Source of the DNA: Gammaproteobacteria bacterium
GTDB taxonomy: Bacteria > Pseudomonadota > Gammaproteobacteria > SZUA-21
DNA length: 10,227 bases
Direction of reading: 5' to 3'
Assembly (NCBI GenBank): GCA_003233075.1
Contig: QIKQ01000106.1
Location: 1 to 10,227 of the forward strand
Position numbers and translations under genes: made by a program. Under the pieces are notes generated by a model. That model searched no databases and was not told the DNA's origin. It worked only from the letters and a program-made list of their open reading frames with translations. How positions within the stretch are numbered: the first letter of the stretch is position 1; the number at the start of each line of letters is the position of its first letter. This document shows positions 6,163 to 10,227 of the stretch, piece by piece.

Positions 6163-6258
6163 TCAAAATCGATTGCTGTAAGCGATTGATTTTGTAAGGC
6201 AAGAAAAAATCGCATTTTTTTCTTGTCGTGATCTGACAATTCAGGGACGAATTGTTCA
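6145..6258 (-). repeat. 114-bp multi-hairpin element, copy 2 (inverted)
   Basis: Inverted copy of 5416-5529, about 102 of 114 positions alike and no gaps. On this copy the second hairpin is nearly perfect: CAAGAAAAAA (6200-6209) - TCGCAT - TTTTTTCTTG (6216-6225). The end hairpins are CGACAC-AGGGAC-GTGTCG (6145-6162) and ACAATTC-AGGGAC-GAATTGT (6236-6255). It fills almost all of the space between the dgt stop and the WGR start. On the minus strand the A/T-rich hairpin ends CTTGCC, not in T. Confidence 0.8.
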
Positions 6259-6266
6259 AAGCTATA

Positions 6267-7418
6267 TTAAGTAGTTTCGCTTGGGTCGAACAAGCGCTTG
6301 TGTTCCGCAATGGCGTAACGATCGGTCATGCCAGCGATATAATCCGCCACATGCCTGGCGCAAACAATGGCGTCTTGTTCTTGCATTGCAGTAATTGCTT
6401 TGTCAGAAATTTTATCGGGTAATAACTCGGGGTGTTCAAAAAACTCGGCAAACAGCTCTCTAATAACCCGTTCAGCTTTAGAGGTCATGCGCACGACTCG
6501 ATAGTGAGTATATAAATTATTTCTTAAAAAGCGCTTTAGCTCTAGGTTGTGTTCTTGCATTTTATCGCTGAAAGCGACTAGAGATTTTTTGCTTGCCCGA
6601 ATGTCTTCAATTGCTGTTGGTTTAGCTTCTTCTAAGATTGCTTTAGAGTTTTCAATTAAATCGACTACCTGAGCGTTAATCAGCCTGCGTACCAGTTCGT
6701 GGATGGTTCGTCGCTCATCTAATTTTGGATAAGTGTCGAGTACATTTTGGTATTGAGTGGCGACTAGTTCGATCTCTTGAATTTGTTTTAAGTTGATTAA
6801 ACCTGATCTTAGCCCATCATCAACATCATGACTATTGTATGCAATTTCGTCCGCGATATTCGTCAATTGAGCTTCAAGAGATGGGGATGTTTTTTTAAGA
6901 AAACGTTTGCCGATATTGCCGAGTTTTTTGGCGTTCTTGGTAGAACAGTGCTTAAGGATTCCTTCGCGACTTTCAAAAGTTAAATTGAGGCCTAGAAACT
7001 CAGCGTAACGCTCTTCTAGCTCATCAACGACACGAAGTGACTGTAAGTTATGCTCGAATCCACCATAATCTAACATGCATTCATTCAGCGCTCCCTGCCC
7101 AGCGTGTCCAAAAGGAGTGTGACCTAGATCATGTGCTAATGCGATTGATTCGCTCAAGTCTTCATTAAGATTTAAGGCGCGTGCAACTGAGCGCGCGATT
7201 TGAGCAACTTCAATTGAATGTGTAAGTCGGTTTCGATATAAATCGCCTTCGTGATTTACAAAAACTTGAGTTTTATATTCAAGTCGTCGAAACGCGGCTG
7301 AATGAATAACTCGGTCACGATCTCTTTGAAATTCGTCTCGATAGGCAGGGCTGTCTTCTTTGATCTTACGACCTTTTGAGTTGACATCTTGTGCTGCATA
7401 ATTTGCTAATGGTTGCAT
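6267..7418 (-). CDS. dgt: dGTP triphosphohydrolase-like HD-domain protein
   Basis: HD-superfamily phosphohydrolase of the deoxyguanosinetriphosphate triphosphohydrolase-like group, splitting dNTPs to deoxynucleosides and triphosphate. The metal-binding set is visible: NRLTHS (H67), LAHDLGHTPFGHAG (H96, D97), and the last ligand in IADEIAYNSHD (D190). RDRDRVIHSAAFRRLEYKTQV near residue 33-52 and GGFEHN (119-124) are also typical. The 383-residue length fits the shorter dgt-like group rather than the 505-residue E. coli Dgt. Start: ATG at 7416-7418, 23 bases after the aroB stop, which suggests co-transcription with aroB. No strong Shine-Dalgarno. Substrate preference cannot be read from the sequence. 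The stop lies 8 bases from the 114-bp element, so the operon seems to have been interrupted right after this gene. Confidence 0.93.
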   Translation of the reverse strand: MQPLANYAAQDVNSKGRKIKEDSPAYRDEFQRDRDRVIHSAAFRRLEYKTQVFVNHEGDLYRNRLTHSIEVAQIARSVARALNLNEDLSESIALAHDLGHTPFGHAGQGALNECMLDYGGFEHNLQSLRVVDELEERYAEFLGLNLTFESREGILKHCSTKNAKKLGNIGKRFLKKTSPSLEAQLTNIADEIAYNSHDVDDGLRSGLINLKQIQEIELVATQYQNVLDTYPKLDERRTIHELVRRLINAQVVDLIENSKAILEEAKPTAIEDIRASKKSLVAFSDKMQEHNLELKRFLRNNLYTHYRVVRMTSKAERVIRELFAEFFEHPELLPDKISDKAITAMQEQDAIVCARHVADYIAGMTDRYAIAEHKRLFDPSETT

Positions 7419-7441
7419 GGTTTTATCACTGTATATCTGGC

Positions 7442-8575
7442 TTAATTAATGGGTGCAAAATTAGTTGGTATGCGTTCAATGGTTTCTAACATATGAATTA
7501 ATTTTTCTTGATCAAATTCATCACTGACTATCGCATTTCCAATGGATTTCAATAAAACTAATCTAAGTTTTTTATCAATGACTTTTTTATCAACAGCCAT
7601 TAGTTGCATAAATTGTTCGGCGCTAATATTTTCGGGTGGTCGAGTTGGTAGCTTGGCCAATTTTAACTGATTTTCCAAATAATCTAAATCGGCACTCGAT
7701 ATCCAGCCCAGCTGATTGGAGAATAAGGCAGCCATATAAGTGCCAGCCGCCACTGCTTCGCCGTGTAGCCAAGAACCGTAATTAAGGGCTGTTTCAATCG
7801 CATGACCAAAAGTATGGCCTAAATTGAGCAATGCACGTTGGCCTCTTTCTAATTCATCAGCGGCAACTACCTGCGCTTTGTTTTCGCAGGATCTTTTTAT
7901 TGCCTCGGCAAGTGCGATTGGCTCTCTCTTAAGAATATTGCTAATATTTTCGTCAAGCCAGTGAGCAAATGGCTTATCTCTTATCAAACCGTACTTGATG
8001 ATTTCTGCTAAACCTGAACTCAATTGACGATCATCGAGTGTATTGAGTGTCAACGTGTCAGCGAGTACAGCTTGGGGTTGATAAAATGCGCCTATCATAT
8101 TCTTTCCTAGCTTATGATTGACGCCAGTTTTACCGCCAACAGAGGAGTCGACTTGTGCCAATAAAGTCGTTGGTATTTGTATAAAATTTATTCCTCTTTG
8201 ATAGCTCGCCGCAGCAAATCCACATATATCCCCAACGACACCGCCACCTAAGGCAATGAGCGTTGCGCTTCGGTTTGCCCGTTGTTCCAATAAGAACGTA
8301 TAGATTGAATTAACTGTTTCGATAGTTTTATGTGATTCGCCATCGGCAAGTATAAAGGCATTTGTTTCGTAATTTGATAAAGCGGCTAATACTTTATCTA
8401 AATAAAGCGGTGCGACGACATCGTTAGTGATAACGAAGACTTGTTTGCCGTGAATATAGGGCTGATATAATTCTTGGCGATCAATTAAGTTTTCACCAAT
8501 GTGTATTGGATAACTTCGGTCGCCAAGGCTGACCTTTAAAGTAATTTCTGTTTGAATTTGATCAGCATTGCTCAT
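7442..8575 (-). CDS. aroB: 3-dehydroquinate synthase
   Basis: Second step of the shikimate pathway: converts DAHP to 3-dehydroquinate with NAD and a divalent metal in the cytosol. The NAD-binding GGGVVGDICGFAAASYQRG (110-128), PTTLLAQVDSSVGGKTGVN (135-153) and the metal ligands E191 (in GLAEIIKYGL), H254 (in NLGHTFGHA) and H271 (in WLHGEAV) are all in place, each offset by seven from E. coli E184/H247/H264. The 377-residue length is slightly longer than E. coli AroB (362), with a few extra residues at both ends. Start ATG at 8573-8575. It lies downstream of aroK, as in most gammaproteobacteria, but with 158 bases containing a long hairpin between them instead of a tight junction. Confidence 0.97.
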   Translation of the reverse strand: MSNADQIQTEITLKVSLGDRSYPIHIGENLIDRQELYQPYIHGKQVFVITNDVVAPLYLDKVLAALSNYETNAFILADGESHKTIETVNSIYTFLLEQRANRSATLIALGGGVVGDICGFAAASYQRGINFIQIPTTLLAQVDSSVGGKTGVNHKLGKNMIGAFYQPQAVLADTLTLNTLDDRQLSSGLAEIIKYGLIRDKPFAHWLDENISNILKREPIALAEAIKRSCENKAQVVAADELERGQRALLNLGHTFGHAIETALNYGSWLHGEAVAAGTYMAALFSNQLGWISSADLDYLENQLKLAKLPTRPPENISAEQFMQLMAVDKKVIDKKLRLVLLKSIGNAIVSDEFDQEKLIHMLETIERIPTNFAPIN

Positions 8576-8629
8576 GATTTATATGTTTTGCGGTAAATAG
8601 CTGCGCCATTATCCAGCAATAAAGATATA

Positions 8630-8647
8630 GGTGTCAAGTCGAGTTTT
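8630..8647 (+). repeat. Short repeat GGTGTCAAGTCGA...TTTT, partner of 9806-9822
   Basis: GGTGTCAAGTCGAGTTTT is matched in inverse orientation by AAAATCGACTTGACACC at 9806-9822 (one base difference by a gap). Its head also resembles the outer arm of the neighbouring long hairpin (AGGTATCAGGTC at 8660-8670). Probably fragments of one repeat family. Confidence 0.5.
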
Positions 8648-8655
8648 GCATGGGT

Positions 8656-8724
8656 GGAAAGGTATCAGGTCTTGTTTTAAATCATTATTTAAAAATGATT
8701 TAAAACAAGACCCGTCACCTTTCC
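8656..8724. repeat. Long inverted repeat (31-bp arms) between aroK and aroB
   Basis: Left arm 8656-8686 and right arm 8694-8724 pair with only three mismatches (in the stretch GGTATCAGG opposite CCCGTCACC); the inner 17 bp, TCTTGTTTTAAATCATT, pair perfectly. The loop is ATTTAAA. It lies 10 bases beyond the aroK stop. No T run follows on the minus strand, so it is not a typical terminator. It could be a MITE-like insertion or a processing site that separates aroK and aroB messages. Confidence 0.8.
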
Positions 8725-8733
8725 TACTTTCCT

Positions 8734-9249
8734 TTACTTTTTAATCTTGGCAAGAATTAAGTCAGTGATCTCCTTAACGGTATGATAGTCAGTTTCAATT
8801 GTATATTCAGCAAGTGCTTGGTATAGGGGCGCACGTTTAGACATGACTTCTTCTAGTTTTTGTTTCGGGTTAGAGGTTTGTAATAATGGTCTGTTTCGGT
8901 CTCGCTTAGTACGTTCCAAAATTTGTTCAATTGATGCGTATAAATAAATTATAATTCCGCTTTTTCTTAATAGGCTGCGATTTTCCTCGCTTACTACCGA
9001 GCCACCACCAGTGGCCAGAACACAGTTCGATTTTGAGCAAAGTTGTTTGATTACTTCGTGTTCGCGTTTGCGAAACCCATCTTCGCCTTCTAGTTCAAAT
9101 ATTAGCGGAATATTTGCACCAGTGGATTTTTCGATTTCTTTATCGCTATCGTAAAATGGGTAGCCTAAATCCTGTGCTAAGCGTTTTCCGACGGAGGATT
9201 TCCCTGAACCCATAGGTCCTATTAAGATTATATTGACGTTATTATTCAT
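8734..9249 (-). CDS. aroK: Shikimate kinase
   Basis: Phosphorylates shikimate at the 3-position with ATP, fifth step of the shikimate pathway, cytosolic. Walker A GPMGSGKS (11-18), DSD (34-36; D36 equals the shikimate-binding aspartate), FRKRE with R60, ATGGGS (79-84), the lid arginine R120 in DRNRPLL, and R139 in SKRAPLY. All known substrate contacts are present. The 171-residue length is normal. Start ATG at 9247-9249 gives MNNNVNIILIGPMGSGKS, matching E. coli AroK. It is followed by aroB as in the usual aroK-aroB pair. Upstream lies a 663-base repeat region separating it from pilQ, which in related genomes is close by. Confidence 0.97.
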   Translation of the reverse strand: MNNNVNIILIGPMGSGKSSVGKRLAQDLGYPFYDSDKEIEKSTGANIPLIFELEGEDGFRKREHEVIKQLCSKSNCVLATGGGSVVSEENRSLLRKSGIIIYLYASIEQILERTKRDRNRPLLQTSNPKQKLEEVMSKRAPLYQALAEYTIETDYHTVKEITDLILAKIKK

Positions 9250-9440
9250 AGCTTAACAATAACGAAAATTGGGGGTTAGTGACAAGTAAAATCGACAGAA
9301 CGAACCCACCGCGCGACCTCAACTTACGAAGTAAGTTTATTAGAACTTGCATTTGCAAGTTCAATGTATCCTTAAATGAAGCCCGAAAGGCTTTTAAAGG
9401 GGGGAAGTACTTGATGAAACACCGCAGGTGGTTCTGAGAT

Positions 9441-9748
9441 GAAGCGAGTCGTGAGCATGTTGTGAGCTGAGTACGAAGAACCCAGCGAAACAATCTCCTG
9501 GAGTTTTGCGTACTGTTTATGGAATAGTAGTTGAATTTACGAGATTGCTTCAGCTGCTATCGCAGCTTCGCAAAGACGTTGGAATTTACCTCGCGAAGCG
9601 AGTCGTGAGCATGTTGTGAGCTGAGTACGAAGAACCCAGCGAAACAATTTCCTGGAGTTTTGCGTACTGTTTATGGAATAGTAGTTGAATTTACGAGATT
9701 GCTTCAGCTGCTATCGCAGCTTCGCAAAGACGCTGGAATTTACCTCGC
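9441..9748. repeat. Tandem duplication, 154-bp period, two copies
   Basis: 9441-9594 and 9595-9748 are identical except C/T at 9495/9649 and T/C at 9579/9733. Each unit starts GAAGCGAGTCGTGAGCATG and contains one copy of the dispersed element GAGATTGCTTC-AGCTGC-TATC-GCAGCT-TCGCAAAGACG (9541-9578 and 9695-9732), also present at 2134-2174. A diverged third start (AAAGCGAGTTTGTGAG) follows at 9749. The two copies are nearly identical, which suggests a recent duplication. No open frame spans it. Confidence 0.9.
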
Positions 9749-9863
9749 AAAGCGAGTTTGTGAGGTCGTCGTAGTGAGACTGCGAAAGCAGTCGAAACTA
9801 ACTCCAAAATCGACTTGACACCTTTGTCCTTTGGGATTTCATAAAAAACCTTAAGCGATTGTT

Positions 9864-9887
9864 CCCAGCTCTAAAGAGCTGGGCTAC
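9864..9887 (-). repeat. REP palindrome with GTAG head (copy R5), downstream of pilQ
   Basis: On the minus strand GTAG (9884-9887) heads CCCAGCTCT-TT-AGAGCTGGG (9864-9883). Relative to R3/R4, one stem pair has changed G-C to A-T on both sides, so pairing is kept. It lies 25 bases past the pilQ stop; a TTTTTT run on the minus strand follows about 16 bases after the stem (9843-9848), so a loose terminator role is possible. Confidence 0.75.
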
Positions 9888-9912
9888 GTGTGCTCATACT
9901 TTGACTGAATTT

Positions 9913-10227
9913 TTATTTTATATTCTTACCAAATTCATCTTTGATAATTTTAGGGGTAACGAAAATAAGCAATTCTGATTTATTGTCAATAATCGTTTTA
10001 TCTCTAAACAGTACGCCGAGTAAAGGAATTTTTCCAAGAAAAGGCACTCGGTTCACTTTCTTATCTTTTTGTGCTTCGTAAATACCACCAAGTACAATGG
10101 TTTCACCATTGTTAACTAACACCTGAGTTTTTATTTCTCGGGTATTTATAGCGATAGTTTGCCCTGTGCCAATATTGGTATTTAAGTTAGCGCTATCTTT
10201 CTTGATGTTAAGATCCAAAATAATTCG
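9913..10227 (-). CDS. pilQ: Type IV pilus secretin PilQ, C-terminal end (5' part outside window)
   Basis: The last 104 codons of a secretin, open to the right edge with no start in view (the frame reads RIILDLNIKKDSA from the edge). The segment TREIKTQVLVNNGETIVLGG is the secretin-domain core, followed by VNRVPFLGKIPLLGVLFR and the conserved end SELLIFVTPKII. Secretins form the outer-membrane ring through which pili pass. General type II secretin GspD shares these motifs, but the neighbouring aroK-aroB pair is the usual partner of pilMNOPQ and favours PilQ. The protein ends KDEFGKNIK with a TAA stop at 9913-9915. Confidence 0.92.
   Translation of the reverse strand, partial: RIILDLNIKKDSANLNTNIGTGQTIAINTREIKTQVLVNNGETIVLGGIYEAQKDKKVNRVPFLGKIPLLGVLFRDKTIIDNKSELLIFVTPKIIKDEFGKNIK

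Larger units (their letters stand above)
9250..9912. other. Gene-free repeat-rich region between pilQ and aroK
   Basis: These 663 bases have no convincing gene. Present are: small hairpins AACTTAC-GAA-GTAAGTT (9321-9337) and GAACTTGCA-TT-TGCAAGTTC (9343-9362); AAGCC-CGAAA-GGCTT followed by TT (9379-9395); a 154-bp tandem duplication (9441-9748) with a degenerate continuation to about 9803; a short inverted repeat partner (9806-9822); and a REP hairpin (9864-9887). An aroK promoter must lie here or upstream of pilQ, but none is recognisable. Confidence 0.7.

Noticed and set aside
5938..6310. Minus-strand ORFs 5938-6150 and 6125-6310
   Set aside because: The first overlaps the WGR gene in another frame; the second runs through the 114-bp element into the dgt end. 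Neither has motifs.
9379..9395. AAGCC-CGAAA-GGCTTTT as an intrinsic terminator
   Set aside because: The stem is only five base pairs, the T run is short, and there is no plus-strand gene upstream for it to end.
9398..9440. Possible group II intron 3' end (GGTTCTGAGA resembles domain V)
   Set aside because: No matching 5' strand of domain V and no reverse transcriptase; the resemblance is limited to about ten bases.
9242..9493. 83-codon minus-strand ORF just upstream of aroK
   Set aside because: It runs through small hairpins and the start of the tandem repeat, overlaps the aroK start, and its sequence has no domain features. Repeat-derived ORFs of this kind are common artefacts.
9441..9748. 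CRISPR-like array
   Set aside because: Only two long 154-bp units with identical contents; no short repeat with varying spacers and no cas genes.

Overview
The window looks like a piece of chromosome from an AT-rich gammaproteobacterium. The order pilQ - aroK - aroB - ... - damX-like AAA gene - ... - hemE, all on the minus strand, resembles the block known from Pseudomonas and relatives (pilMNOPQ-aroK-aroB-damX-gltBD-hemE). Here the glt genes are absent, and a dGTPase-like gene (dgt) plus a small WGR-domain gene lie between aroB and the AAA gene. Species or genus cannot be named from the sequence alone.

Layout from left to right. 1-1847 (minus): nearly all of an ABC-F ATPase of the Uup type, cut at the left edge. 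1848-2405: gene-free, with a REP-type hairpin and a 41+41 bp inverted repeat. 2406-3146 (plus): an exported DUF1223 thioredoxin-fold protein, convergent with hemE (3285-4343, minus), with a second REP hairpin between them. 4484-5320 (minus): an AAA ATPase like the N-terminal half of DamX, ending in a nine-adenine tract and lacking the membrane and SPOR parts. 5321-5869: an unusually dense run of about a dozen hairpins. 5870-6118 (minus): a stand-alone WGR-domain gene. 6145-6258: an inverted copy of a 114-bp element also found at 5416-5529. 6267-7418, 7442-8575 and 8734-9249 (minus): dgt, aroB and aroK, with a long hairpin between aroK and aroB. 9250-9912: repeat-rich and gene-free, including a 154-bp tandem duplication. 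9913-10227 (minus): the C-terminal end of the type IV pilus secretin PilQ.

The protein-coding genes are mostly housekeeping: shikimate pathway (aroK, aroB), haem synthesis (hemE), nucleotide hydrolysis (dgt), ribosome-associated ABC-F (uup) and pilus secretin (pilQ). I see no phage, toxin, defence or secondary-metabolite cluster. What stands out is non-coding. Intergenic spaces are filled with several families of short palindromic elements: (a) GTAG-headed REP hairpins (five, with compensatory changes in the stem), (b) a 114-bp multi-hairpin element in two inverted copies, (c) a family with a core like GAGATTGCTTC-stem-loop-CGCAAAGAC, and (d) a long hairpin sharing a GGT(G/A)TCA(A/G)GTC head with two other sites. 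The truncated DamX-like gene with its poly-A tract is the most interesting protein-level observation.
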